NCBI GenBank assembly: GCA_039583875.1
Contig: CM077167.1
Coordinates: 152,041,010 to 152,105,009 of the forward strand
Direction: 5' to 3'
Source of the DNA: Platanthera guangdongensis
Taxonomy: Eukaryota; Streptophyta; Magnoliopsida; Asparagales; Orchidaceae
Length of the DNA stretch: 64,000 nucleotides
The position numbers were made by a program, and so were the translations under genes. Of the stretch, positions 54,096 to 64,000 are shown in pieces. Each line of letters starts with the position of its first letter. Positions within the stretch are counted from its first letter, which is position 1. A model generated the notes under the pieces. It searched no databases. It was not told where the DNA came from and saw nothing but the letters and a program-made list of their open reading frames with translations.

Positions 54096-55157
54096 CTTGG
54101 TCAACGGGTCTGCTCAGGGTATCCTCTCCAAACCATCTCCAACCACTGAGTGAGCCTACAGTCCTACTAGCAAGATGAGAGCATGTTCAGCGGGTCTGCT
54201 CGGGGTCTCCTCTGCAAACCATCTCCAACCACCGAGTGAGCCTACAGTCCTGCCAGCTAGATGAGAGCCTGGTCAGCGGGTCTGCTCGGTGTCTCCTCTC
54301 CAAACCATCTCCAACCACCGAGTGAGCCTACAGTCCTGCCAGCTAGATGAGAGCCTGGTCAGCGGGTCTGCTCGTGGTCTTCTCTCCAAACCATCTCCAA
54401 ACACTGAGTGAGCCTACAGTCCTGCCAGCTAGATGAGAGCCTGGTCAGCGGGTCTGCTCGGGGTCTCCTCTCCAAACCATCTCTAACCACCTTATATGTC
54501 TACAGTCCTGCAAACTAGATGAGAGCCTGGTCAGCGGGTCTGCTCGGGGTCTCCTCTCCAAACCATCTCCAACCACCGAGTGAGCCTACAGTCCTGCCAG
54601 CTAGATGAGATCCTGGTCAGCTGGATTGTTCGGGGTCTCCTCTCCAAACTATCTCCAACCACCGAGTGAGACTATAGTCCTGCCAGCTAGATGAGAGCCT
54701 TGCCAGCGGGTCTGCTTGGGGTCTCCTCTCCAAACTATCTCCAACCACCGAGTAAGCCTACAGTCCTGCCAGCTAGATGGGATCCTGGTCAGCTTGTTGG
54801 CTCAGGGTCTCCTCTCCAAACCTTCTCCAACCACTGATTGAGCCTACAGTCCCGCCAGCTAGATGAGAGCCTGGCCAGCGAGTCTGCTCGGGGTCACCTC
54901 TCCAAACCATCACCAACCACCGAGTGAGCCTACAGTCTTGCCAGCTATATGAGAGCCTAGACAGAGGGACTGCTCGGGGTCTCCTCTCCAAACCATCTCC
55001 AACCACCAAGTGAGCCTACAGAACTGCGAGCTATATGAGAGCCTGGTCAGCGGGTCTTCTCGGGGTCTCCTCTACAAACCATCTCCAACCACCAGGTGAG
55101 CTTACAGACTTACCAACTAGATGATAGCCTGGTCAGAGGGTCTGCTCGAGGTCTCCT
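54096..55157. repeat. 86-bp tandem array, right piece (about 12 units)
   Basis: Unit starts GAGCCTACAG at 54152, 54238 and 54324 and onward at 86-base steps. Units are mostly 85-95 percent alike by eye (for example GTGAGCCTACAGTCCTGCC, AGATGAGAGCCTGGTCAGCG). One unit near 54490 has a divergent CTTATATGTCTACAG. The array ends near 55157 (GAGGTCTCCTTGCACCC). Frames crossing it are repeat products. Confidence 0.95.
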
Positions 55158-55272
55158 TGCACCCACTTCACTCTTAATGCCATGAAAAAGGACACCTGTG
55201 GTTTCATTATATCAGAAGGCCACATCAAAATTGCAAGTATTGAACGGCGAAAAATGTAATGAACAAAAGGGG
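55158..55272. other. Spacer between Tat integrase end and the 86-bp array
   Basis: About 115 noncoding bases in the 3' untranslated part of the Tat element (minus strand). Nothing recognisable. Confidence 0.5.
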
Positions 55273-56033
55273 TTATGGATAAAATCTCTTTAAGTCATCG
55301 CCACTTCGGGCACGATCTAGGGATACCCCATCCATATCCTGGAGGTGGTACCCTCCCGACTTCAAGACCTCTTTCACTACAAAGGGACCTTCCCAATTGG
55401 GATTAAACCTTCATACTAATGCCCCTCTGCCTGCAACGTCCAACTTCTTGAGGACCAAGTAACCCTTCTGAAACTACTTGATCCTTATATTCTTATCAAA
55501 GTACTTCGCCATCCGGAGCATGACTTCCTCCTGCCGGATCAGCGCCATGTCCCAGAGTTCTTCCACGAGATCAAGAGAGAGTTTTTGCTCTCGCTCATTC
55601 TCTACCATCCATCCTTTGTCTCCCTCCCTTGCAGCGGCTACTCTTGGGGATGTCACCTCGAACTCTATTAGTATGACGACCTCCGAGCCATGAGAGAGCT
55701 TAAATGGGGTGTCTCCCGTGGCGGTGTTTGGTGTGGTCCTCAAGTCCCAGAGAACTGAAGGGATCTGTTCCACCCAGTTCCCCCCTTAGGTTCTCCACTT
55801 TCTTCTTCAAAAGATTAATAATGATCTTGTTTGTTTCTTCCACCTGTCCATTGCTCCGTGGATGATGAACCGAGGAAAATGGAGGTCTATGACCAGCTGG
55901 ATGCAGAAATCGACGAATTCCCTACCAGCAAATTGTGGTCCCTTATCAGTCACAATGGTCAGTGGTAGCCCATGCCTGCAGATGATCTCTACCCATACGA
56001 AAGTTTTGACCACCTGCGATGTCACCTTAGTGA
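55273..56033 (-). pseudogene. C-terminal half of Tat-type integrase, cut by element Z
   Basis: Enters at 56033 mid-domain: TSQVVKTFVWVEIICRHG, then LTIVTDKGPQFAGREFVDFC with the second catalytic Asp. A frameshift near 55870 separates the Glu motif (GQVEETN in another frame). The next open part (55773-55474) reads LWDLRTTPNTATGDTPFKLSHGS, the conserved Trp/Thr block after the catalytic core, then HGSEVV and a Glu-rich linker. The C-terminal domain (NPNWEGPFVVKEVLKSGGYHL) ends FYP before TAA at 55273-55275. There is no chromodomain, as expected for Tat/Athila clades. The N-terminal half is not in the window or is hidden beyond element Z. Confidence 0.82.
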
Positions 56034-58063
56034 TGACTAGTTTTAGTCATCCTTTTTGGGGGTAATTTAGTTTCAAAATGCCTAATTTTATTTATATTTT
56101 ATGTTTGTTATTTCATGTTTAATGTTTCTTTAAAATATTTTAATTCCTAGTGTTATTAGAGTTTTGATATAAAATTCTATATAGTCTTACTTTATGTGTT
56201 ATGTCATTATATATTATGTTATGTTATGATACGTTTTAATTTTAAGGTTGTAATATTTCTATTATGTTTAAAATCTTGTTTAACTTTAACTTTGTTATGT
56301 TATGTTTTAAAATCTATATAGTGTTATGTTATGTTATGTTTTAACTTTCTTTTAATTTGTTATGACTAATTCATGTCTTGTTTTGTTTTATTTTTAGGTC
56401 TAAAGTCCAAGCTTGGTGCAGCCCACAATTTGCATGGCCGGCTTCTTCCCCACATTGGTGCAGCCCACATTGATAAAGCCTACATGATGCAGCCCTCAAG
56501 CTCAAGTCCAACCCATTGCATGTAGAACCCGAGCCACAACAAGCCCCTACCCGAGCCACCTAGCCAACCCGAGCCCATGCAGCCCTCAAAGCCCCTACCC
56601 GAGCCACCAAACAGCCCCTACCCAAACCCAAAGCAGCCCACCTAGCCTACCCGAGCCCCCTATGTAGCCCATTTAAGCCCACATGGCCGGCCACCCCCTC
56701 TCTCTCCTTTATTTGTCTTGCCACCTTTCAATCCATGCATGCATCATAATATTCCCTCTCCCTCCTCATTGATTTCTCTATCATTCAATATTATATTCAT
56801 GCATTCCTCCTACATGGCCGGCCACCTTTTAATCAATTACATGCATGTTTTCTTTCTCTCTCCCTTCCATTTATTGCATGCATGCACTCATGCTTGGCCG
56901 GCCCCTCTCCTCTCTCCCCCCTTTTATTATTTTCTCCTCCATTTATTCCTCATGCATCCCCCACTCATCCTTTCCCTCCTCATTAATTTCTCTATCCATG
57001 CACCTTGCCACCAATACATTGAACCCACCTCCTCTTTCTTCCCCCAAATTAAATAATGTGCATGCATCTTCTCCATCCTACTTGGCCGGCCACCCCCCTT
57101 GCCCCCTCTTCTTCTTTCCATTCTAGAATCTTCCCTCCTCATCTATAAAAGGCACCATGGTCTCATGCTTTGGAGAGTTGGATTTTGGAGAGCAAGTGAA
57201 GTTCTAGTTCAAGAGAGTGCTTTCTTTTTGCTTACATGTTGTTAGTGTAATCTTTTCTTTTCAATTAGTGCAAGTTTTCCTTATAGCCTAATCTAGTCTT
57301 TTTAATATTTTGTACACTCTTTTATATTTGCAAGTAATGAAATTCTCTTCTATTTGTTTCGTTGTTTCTTTTTGCAATATGCGTAGCTAATCTTCTTTTA
57401 GCATTTGATCATGAGGATCCATGATTTGAAATGAGAATTATTTTTATTTCATAGTTTTATTTTCGCGTAATTCTACTCGGTCCTTCTTTGATTTATTTTG
57501 TGTCGACTCCGTATTTCCGGTATACGGTAGTAGGCTTATGATCTCATATTCGAGTAGCCGAGAGGCTCGTGGATGTGAAAGATCACTCAAAGAAGGAAGG
57601 AGTTGAACGCAACCCTAGAGATAGGACGACGTAAATCCTCCGGATTGGAGTCAAATCCAATAGTGCGGATCACCTCGATAATGCAACTTTAGGCTTTTTC
57701 GGTTTGTAAAGAGATTTCGATCGAAAAGTCTATAAGTTAGGAGACCTAATGCTCTAGCGAGATTTTGTCTTATTTTCGGATCCGTCACGGCCGAGTTGGA
57801 TTTGCAAATTTAAAACTATGCCCTTTTATTTTCTCATTTCATTTCATGGTGAATCAATGATCGAATGCTAGCTTTTTTTATATAAGTTTTCGTCTCGAAT
57901 TTATCGTTCCTTTTGCTTCTTAAAAAATTCTCAATTCCCTTTAATTTTCCGGTAGGATAATAGTTAGAGCGCGAGTAGAAGTACTTGACAACCCCGTGTT
58001 TAAATACGACCTTGGTACTACAATTCGACAGGTACGCTTGCCTGTTCGGGTTTTGGCCCATCA
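56034..58063 (+). repeat. 5' LTR of element Z (about 2,030 bp)
   Basis: Begins TGACTAGTTTTAGTCA, itself an inverted repeat, and ends GGCCCATCA before the primer site. U3 contains TTATGTTATG runs (56200-56345), repeated CCCGAGCC and CATGCATG words, and four GGCCGGCC sites (CATGGCCGGCCAC near 56690 and 56815, CTTGGCCGGCC near 56895 and 57082). A TATA box lies at 57143. The right border could be a few bases off because the 3' LTR is not in view. Confidence 0.8.
57143..57150 (+). promoter_or_regulatory. Probable TATA box of element Z
   Basis: CTATAAAA followed by GGCACCATGG, about 1.1 kb into the LTR, in the right place for the U3/R boundary. Confidence 0.65.
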
Positions 58064-58069
58064 AGTTTT

Positions 58070-58087
58070 TGGCGCCGTTGCCGGGGA
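58070..58087 (+). promoter_or_regulatory. Primer-binding site of element Z (tRNA-Asp type)
   Basis: TGGCGCCGTTGCCGGGGA, an 18-base match to the 3' end of plant tRNA-Asp, the usual Athila primer. Confidence 0.93.
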
Positions 58088-58443
58088 GCTTTCTTCGTCA
58101 ATATTTTGAAAACGCTTGCGCTATTACTTCTCCAAAAAAAAAAAAATCAAAAAAAAATTATAATTTATATATATTTAAATTTTTTATAATCAACCCACCT
58201 CATTTTAATTTCTACCCCACCTAAAATCTCTCGAAAAGGGTAAGGGGCTTTAAGCGCCACCATTTTACCTAGTACCGGCCGAACCCTTCACCGGGAGTCC
58301 TCGGGAAGTTCGAGAGCCAAGCCGTCTAAAAAAAATTCTTTTTTTCAAAAAGCAAAACAAAAAAAAAATTTCCTTTCTTTTCCCTCTTTTTCTTTCTTTT
58401 CCAAGCTTTCATTCTCATCTTCCCTCGTTTTCTTTACTAGTGC
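58088..58443 (+). other. Leader of element Z
   Basis: No gene. A-rich runs (58133-58160, 58327-58370), then a T/C-rich tract (58370-58435) just before the gag ATG. Probably the untranslated leader. Confidence 0.6.
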
Positions 58444-59876
58444 ATGACCCGAGCGAATCCGTCGCTACTTGTTGATTTGGACCCAGAAATCGAACGCTCC
58501 TTTCGGAGACAACTACGATTCGGGGCTTCCACTTCTCAAACAGCGGTTGAGGATTCCTTCGGGGATTGCAATTATTCTGAAATGGGAGATCCCAACCCAG
58601 GAATGGCTCAGCAAAGGACTATGTCCGATTATGCTCGACCCAACCTGGAGGGGACTGAAACAAGTATTGTTCGACCTGCAATTGCGAACAATAACTTCGA
58701 GCTTAAGCCTAGCATCATACAAATGGTGCAGCAATATGTACAGTTCGACGGATTACAAGATGAAGATCCGAACTTGCATATTGCTAATTTTCTTGAAATC
58801 TGTGACACCTTTAAAATTAATGGTGTCTCAGATGATGCTATAAGGCTAAGACTCTTCCCTTCTCCTTAAGAACTAAGGCCAAACAGTGGTTGAGTTCTCT
58901 TCCAAGAGGCTCAATCACTACTTGGAACATTTTAACTGAAAAATTTCTTGCTAGATATTTCCCTCCCGCCAAAACTGCTAAGTTAAGAAATGATATCACC
59001 TCTTATTCTCAAATTGCTTCTGAGACCCTCTATGACACTTGGGAGAGGTTCAAAGAACTTTTGAGAAGATGCCCTCATCATGCTCTGCCTGTATGGTTAC
59101 AGGTTCAGACATTTTACAATGGGCTAAATCAAGAAACAAAGCAAATGATAGATGCCGCTTCCGCTGGTTCTTTAGACCGCAAAACTCCGGAAGCCGCTCT
59201 TGAGCTTATCGAGGACATGGCAATGAACACTTATCAGTGGAATTCGTCCAGGTCTCGCCCATCTAAACCTGCAGGTATCTATGAAGTGGATTCGGTTTCG
59301 CAACTGGCGCTACAAGTGGAAATGTTAAACAAGAAGATTTCGGAGATGACTGCTTCCTCCGCCGCTAAGGTATATGAAAATGTGAATGCTGCTGCTGCCG
59401 AGCAGGTGGATTATCTGGGGAACATACCCAGGCCTGCTCAAAATAATTCTGCAAACAATTTTTCTGCTTTTCCGAATTTTTCTTCTCCACCTGGTTTTTC
59501 TTCTTCTTCTAATTCTTATCACCCCGGATGGCGTAACCATCCAAATTTCTCGTGGAGTAATAACGCTAACGCCATAACGCCCACCGCACGATTTTACACC
59601 ACCACCACCTCCGCAACAAAATTTCAAAAACCTTCCCCTTTGGAAGAGATCCTCGCTAAATATATAAGCTCGAACGATGCCACTATTAGAAGTTTAACAG
59701 GATCAATGAAAAACTTAGAAAATCAAGTCGGCCAACTCGCTAAGGCCTTTTCCGAGAGACCACCTGGAACTCTTCCCTCGAACACTGAGCCTAACCCAAG
59801 GGAACATGCAAATGCAATTTCCCTTCGGAGCGGTAAAGTTGTTAACGAGCCCACCACAAGGAAGAGCCAAAGGTGA
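58444..59876 (+). pseudogene. gag of element Z with one frameshift
   Basis: ATG 58444 (MTRANPSLLVDLDPE). The first frame runs to 58869 and contains FELKPSIIQMVQQYVQF and LHIANFLEICDTFKING. Near 58858 the frame changes by one base and gag continues to 59876: SSLPRGSITTWNILTEKF, ARYFPPAKTAKLRNDI, ERFKELLRRCPHHALPVW, FYNGLNQETKQMIDAAS, then a low-complexity linker and SLRSGKVV. No CCHC knuckle is visible, as usual for Athila. Gag packages the RNA. The frameshift alone would prevent a full protein, though the rest reads well. Confidence 0.88.
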
Positions 59877-60903
59877 TTGTCCCGCCTGTTGTGGAAGAAA
59901 TTACCCCTACGGAAAATGATAAAACAAATTTTGAAAATGAAAAATCTATTTTAGATAAAGAAAAAGATGTTTCTATTTTTTCTAATGATGACGTTCAAAA
60001 TGATGCTCCGCTTATCATAAAGGAATTTCCGCCACCCCCTTATCCGGCCCGACTTAGGAAAGAAAAATAGATGATCAATACCAACGCTTTCTTGAAATGT
60101 TCAAACAAATTCATATTAATTTACCATTTCATGAAGCGATTAGTCAAATGCCTAAGTACGCCAAATATCTCAAAGATTTATTAACGAAACAAAACGAAAT
60201 TAGAAAATTTATCGCATGTAACGTTAAATGAAGAATGCTCGGCGGTCGTTAAAAACTCTAATCTTCCTAAAAAGATAAACGATCCGGGTAGTTTTTCCAT
60301 TCCGTGCGTTTTGGTGATCTGTTTGTTAAACATGCGTTAGCGGATCTAGGAGCGAGCATAAATCTGATGCCCTTTTCTTTATTCAAAAAGCTAGGACTAG
60401 GCACTCTTAGCCCTACAAGAATGAGTATCCAGTTAGCCGATAGGTCTATCAAGTATCCACTAGGTATCGTTGAGGACGTGCTAGTAAAGGTCGACAAATT
60501 CATCTTCCCGGTGGATTTTGTCATTCTTGATATTGAAGAGGACGTCGAGGTCCCTCTTATCCTTGGAAGACCATTTCTAGCCACCTCTCGAGCGGTTATA
60601 GACGTTAGTAACGGGAAGTTGTTTTTACGTGTGGGAGATGATGAGGTCACATTTTCAATTAATCAATCAATGAAAAATTCCTTACAAAATGATGACTCAT
60701 GCTTCTTTATTGATGTTTTAAATGAAGATTCTTCCCTTTCCCTTTCCAACATCTCTTCAAATGAATTTTCCTCTTCTTTTTCTGAAATTTCTCCACATGA
60801 TTTTGAAAACACGATTATGTCCGCAAAAATAAATTTTGAAAATGATTCTGTCTTTGGTAGAAGTAAGTATGAAAGTCTTGTTTTTGAAAAAAAAAGAATT
60901 TGA
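59873..60903 (+). pseudogene. Linker and aspartic protease of element Z, with frameshifts
   Basis: A Glu/Pro-rich linker (59873-60070, EFPPPPYPARLRKEK) is followed by a segment with MPKYAKYLKDLL and ECSAVVKN in changing frames (60070-60300). The open protease frame 60304-60903 has ADLGASINLMPFSLFKKLGLG (catalytic Asp in DLGAS at 60343-60357) and VPLILGRPFLATSRAVID. DLGA in place of D-S/T-G is characteristic of Athila/Tat proteases. It then runs into a Ser/Asn-rich spacer before RT. Confidence 0.85.
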
Positions 60904-61036
60904 AAAACTCTTATAATGAGCCACCCCATCTTGATTTAAAACCACTCCCTGATCATCTAAAATATGCCTTTCTTGAAAAAAATTCTAAGTTGCCCGTTAT
61001 AATCTCGGCCTATTTATCTCAATCCGAAAACGATCA

Positions 61037-62035
61037 TTGATCGAGGTACTACAAAGGCATCGCCGAGCTATAGCGTGGCAAATCTGTGATATTCCTGGCA
61101 TAAGCCCCTCCTTCTGCACACACAAAATATTTTTTGACAATAATCCTAAGGGTGTAGTTCAACCACAACGTCGTCTTAATCCAAATATGAAAGAGGTTGT
61201 GAAGGAAGAGGTGCTTAAGTTATTAGATGCGGGGATAATTTATCCGATTTCCGATAGTCAGTGGGTGAGTCCGGTACAGGTTGTTCCTAAGAAGGGAGGG
61301 ATTACGGTAGTACCAAATGAAAATAACGACTTAATTCCAACTAGGACGATAACGGGATGGAGGATGTGCATCGATTACCGTAAGCTAAATGATGCCACTC
61401 GAAAAGATCACTTCCCCCTCCCCTTTATCGATCAAATTCTAGAACGGTTGTCCGGGCACAATTTTTATTGCTTCCTCGATGGTCTCTCGGGATACTTTCA
61501 AATCCCTATCGCACCCGAGGACCAAGAGAAGACGACATTCACCTGCCCTTTCGGAACTTTTGCTTATCGTAGAATGCCTTTCGGACTATGCAACGCACCC
61601 GCCACCTTTCAGCGGTGTATGCTTGCCATTTTTGATAAATATGTAGAGAATATTATGGAAATCTTTATGGACGATTTTTCTGTTTTTGGCGACTCCTTTA
61701 ATTTATGTTTAGAAAATTTGGAAAAAGTTTTACAACGCTGCGAAGAAACGAATCTAGTTTTAAATTGGGAGAAGTGCCACTTTATGGTACGTGAAGGTTT
61801 GGTACTTGGCCACAACATTTCCGCTAGGGGAATTGAAGTGGACAAGGCAAAAATTGAAGTAATTGAAAAGTTACCGCCGCCTACAAATATTAAAGCAATT
61901 AGAAGTTTTTTAGGGCATGCGGGTTTTTATCGACGATTCATTAAAAACTTTTCAAAAATTACTAAGCCTCTCACCCACCTTCTCGAAAAAGACACTCCTT
62001 TCGTTTTTGATGAATCATGTCTCGCGGCATTTTGA
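61037..62035 (+). pseudogene. Reverse transcriptase of element Z
   Basis: Open for 332 codons. RT blocks in order: [76 protein letters not shown], and the catalytic FMDDFSVFG (61664 on), then VLGHNISARGIEVDKAKIE and [15 protein letters not shown]. The frame ends in a T run at about 62030, where one extra base separates it from RNase H. The catalytic Asp pair is intact. Confidence 0.9.
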
Positions 62036-63500
62036 ATTAATTAAATCTAAACTTATAAATGCCCCTATTTTGATCGCCCCAGTTTGGGATTTACCTTTCG
62101 AAATCATGTGTGATGCGAGTAATCATGCGGTAGGTGCGGTTTTAGGTCAACGAATCGCTAAGAACTTTCATCCGATTTTCTACGCTAGTAAAACTCTCAC
62201 GTCTGCGCAAGAAAACTACACCACGACGGAGAAAGAGCTCTTAGCGGTTATTTTTGCTTTTGATAAATTCCGACCGTATGTTACTCTTTCTAAGGTTATT
62301 GTTTTCACGGATCATTCCGCTCTGAAGTACCTCCTTTCTAAACCGGATGCCAAGCCGCGTCTTATCCGTTGGATCCTCTTACTTCAAGAATTCGACTTGG
62401 AGATTCGGGATAAGAAAGGAGCGGAAAACTTAGCAGCTGATCATCTCTCTCGTCTTGAAAATCCAAATCTAGATCTTTTAAATGAAACTTTTATTAATGA
62501 TTCTTTTCCGGATGAGAGTCTTTTTACTATTTCTTCATCTCCTACCCCCTGGTTTGCCGATCTGGCCAATTATCTTGTGGCCCGGGTCCTCCCAAAAGAA
62601 TACTCCACTCACCAAAAGAAGAAATTCTTTTCGGAGTTGAAGTATTATTTTTGGGAAGACCCATTTCTATTTCGCATTTGTGCGGACCAGGTGGTTAGGA
62701 GATGTGTTTCACGGGAAGAGGGTCACCTAATTTTAAAACATGTTCATGAAGGTCCGACTGGCGGGCACTATCAAGCTAACCGCACCGCACACAAAGTACT
62801 TAGTGCTGGCTTCTATTGGCCAAGCATATTTAAAGATGCACAAATCTTTGTGGGCGGGTGCGATCGATGCCAGCGGACTGGAAATCTCTCAAATAAACAT
62901 GAAATGGAACAAAACTACTTTCTCGAATGCGAAGTTTTTGATCTATGGGGCATAGACTTTGTCGGCCCATTTCCCTCCAGCTTAGGAAATAAATATATTC
63001 TAGTCGCAGTCGATTATGTTTCTAGGTGGGCAGAGGCCCAAGCTCTACCAAATAATGATGCTCGCGTTGTTGTCAAATTTTTAAAAAAATTATTTTCTCG
63101 CTTTGGTTTTCCTCGAGCGATCGTTAGTGATAGGGGAAGTCATTTTTGCAACGCTCAACTCACTAAGGCTTTAGCCAAATATGGCGTTACGCATAAATTA
63201 TCCACCGCTTATCACCCCCAAACTAACGGTCAGGTCGAGGTAGTCAATCGCGAACTTAAACGAATTTTGGAGAAAAACGTTTCTACTTCTCGTAAGGATT
63301 GGTCTTTAAAATTGGACGATGCTCTGTGGGCCTATCGGACAGCGTACAAGACCGCCATCGGTTGTACTCCTTTCCGATTAGTCTATGGAAAATCGTGTCA
63401 TCTTCCGGTAGAAGTAGAACACCGTGCGTACTGGGCGTTAAAGTTTTTTAATTTCGATCCGCACTCGGTCGGCGAGCATAGAAAAAAACCAACTAAATGA
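62028..63500 (+). pseudogene. RNase H and integrase of element Z
   Basis: The frame picks up after the shift near 62030 and is open to TGA 63498. RNase [53 protein letters not shown]. Integrase: HHCC region ([18 protein letters not shown]...CDRCQR), catalytic Asp in [11 protein letters not shown], Asp in IVSDRGSHF, Glu in [15 protein letters not shown], then [17 protein letters not shown]. All catalytic residues are present. The natural protein would extend through the next segment. Confidence 0.92.
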
Positions 63501-63831
63501 GCTTGACGAGTGGCGAGCGTACGCATATGAAAATAATAAAATTTATAAAGAACGCAACGAAATTGTATCACGATAAGAACCTCCGCCACCCTAAATTTTT
63601 TAAACCAGGCGATCACGTTCTTCTTTTTAATTCACGTTTACGACTCTTCCCGGAAAGCTTAAATCTAGATGGTCCGGACCGTTCACGGTCAAGGATGTTT
63701 TTCCTTACGGCACTGTGCTACTTTCACACCCCGATAAGGGGGACTTTAAAGTTAATGGTCATAGACTTAAACTCTATTTCTCTAATGATTCTGTGACTCC
63801 TGCAAAGGAGAATCTTCTTTTTGATTCTTAG
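63497..63831 (+). pseudogene. C-terminal end of element Z integrase, frameshifted
   Basis: After 63500 the reading changes frame more than once: LDEWRAYAYENNKIYKE in one frame, NATKLYHDKNLRHPKFF and PGDHVLLFNSRLRLFP in the next, and TVKDVFPYGTVLL...HRLKLYFSNDS in a third, ending TAG near 63829. Together these are the integrase C-terminal domain. Breaks lie near 63550 and 63655. Confidence 0.8.
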
Positions 63832-64000
63832 TTTTTATCTTGGACATTTTATTTCTGGACTTATTATTATTATTCTGAAACTCTTTTATTCGGACTTTAA
63901 ATGATTGTAATAAAAAAAAACATTATCGGGCATCTGCCCATGGACTCTTTCTCCTTTTCTTTTATTTTGCTCTTTCTACCGGAGGCCAATCAAGTCCATG
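63832..64000 (+). other. Start of the 3' noncoding region of element Z
   Basis: T-rich and A-run sequence (TTATTATTATTATTCTG, nine A at about 63912) with no gene before the window ends. Confidence 0.5.

Larger units (their letters stand above)
25432..56033 (-). mobile_element. Old Tat-type Ty3/gypsy element (3' half), split by the 26-kb X dimer
   Basis: Two blocks, 25432-27900 and 54096-56033, belong together because one 86-bp tandem array is continuous across the X insertion. Read on the minus strand: end of integrase (56033-55273), spacer, 86-bp array (55157-54096 and 27900-27693), spacer, and an extra gene in antisense (25432-27184 on plus). Integrase style (IVTDKGPQF, TGDTPFKL), 3' tandem repeats and an extra reading frame outside gag-pol are known traits of the Tat lineage. 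The right end is cut by element Z and the left by element W; no LTR is seen, so lineage is inferred. Confidence 0.65.
56034..64000 (+). mobile_element. Element Z: Athila-type Ty3/gypsy retrotransposon, 5' LTR through pol, truncated by the window
   Basis: LTR 56034-58063, tRNA-Asp-type primer site 58070, Athila-like gag 58444-59876, protease 60304, RT 61037, RNase H-integrase to 63500 and a tail to about 63831. It breaks the Tat integrase at 56033/56034. Domain style (FELKPSIIQMVQ and FLEICDTFKINGVSDDAIR in gag; LADLGASINLMP in protease; FMDDFSVFG in RT) is that of Athila. Only a few single-base shifts are seen, so it is the least decayed pol here. Any envelope-like frame and the 3' LTR would lie beyond 64000. 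Confidence 0.9.

Noticed and set aside
53483..54149. Reading frames of 116-149 codons in LTR3 of X, with similar ones at 30153-30638 and 46321-46869
   Set aside because: They follow the CGACGAT and GACACGCCC arrays and the noncoding LTR end; not conserved as proteins between the LTR copies.
54096..55157. CRISPR-like array (regular repeats)
   Set aside because: The 86-bp units abut each other without unique spacers, and the context is a plant retrotransposon. It is a tandem repeat.
56400..57130. Pro/His/Ser-rich frames in the Z LTR
   Set aside because: Low-complexity LTR sequence upstream of the TATA box; no domain and no start context.
58070..58087. tRNA-Asp gene
   Set aside because: Only the 18 bases complementary to the tRNA 3' end are present; this is a primer-binding site.

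Overview
This window is plant nuclear DNA, almost certainly from an angiosperm with a repeat-rich genome and probably a eudicot. It is a nest of LTR retrotransposons. I see no intact host gene, rRNA, tRNA or bacterial feature. Protein assignments rest on motifs read by eye; sequence comparisons were made by reading, not by an alignment program.

Left part, 1-5811: two Sirevirus (Ty1/copia, SIRE/Maximus-like) elements on the minus strand. Element A (1-2442; LTR 968-2442) is inserted in the gag gene of element B (2443-5811; LTR 4340-5811). A GC-rich stretch of unknown origin follows (5812-6240).

Next, about 6411-25431: a decayed Ty3/gypsy chromovirus of Tekay/Del type, element W (+). Its 5' LTR is split by a full-length Sirevirus, element C (7993-17994), with a perfect 5-bp target duplication AGTAC. 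C has a rearranged 3' end with two LTR starts, a duplicated 165-bp segment and a short inverted piece.

25432-27900 and 54096-56033: two pieces of one old Tat-type gypsy element on the minus strand. It shows the end of integrase, an array of 86-bp tandem repeats, and an antisense extra gene of four exons with a Transposase_28-like domain. The array is split by a 26,190-bp insertion flanked by GAGTG (27896-27900 and 54091-54095). That insertion is a tandem dimer, LTR-X-LTR-X'-LTR, of a minus-strand Tekay-like element. Its middle LTR holds another Tekay-like element, Y (35762-44395, +), with target duplication CGTCC.

56034-64000: an Athila-type gypsy element Z (+) cuts the Tat integrase and runs off the right edge. 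It is the best preserved element, with only a few frameshifts.

Relative order by nesting: Tat first; then W, the X dimer and Z into Tat (W abuts the extra gene); then C into W, Y into the X dimer, and A into B. Every gag-pol carries stops or frameshifts, many fitting C-to-T change. The most striking shared property is that each LTR family, copia and gypsy alike, carries its own short CpG-containing palindrome or palindrome array, and several arrays share a TCGTCGA/TCGACGA core.
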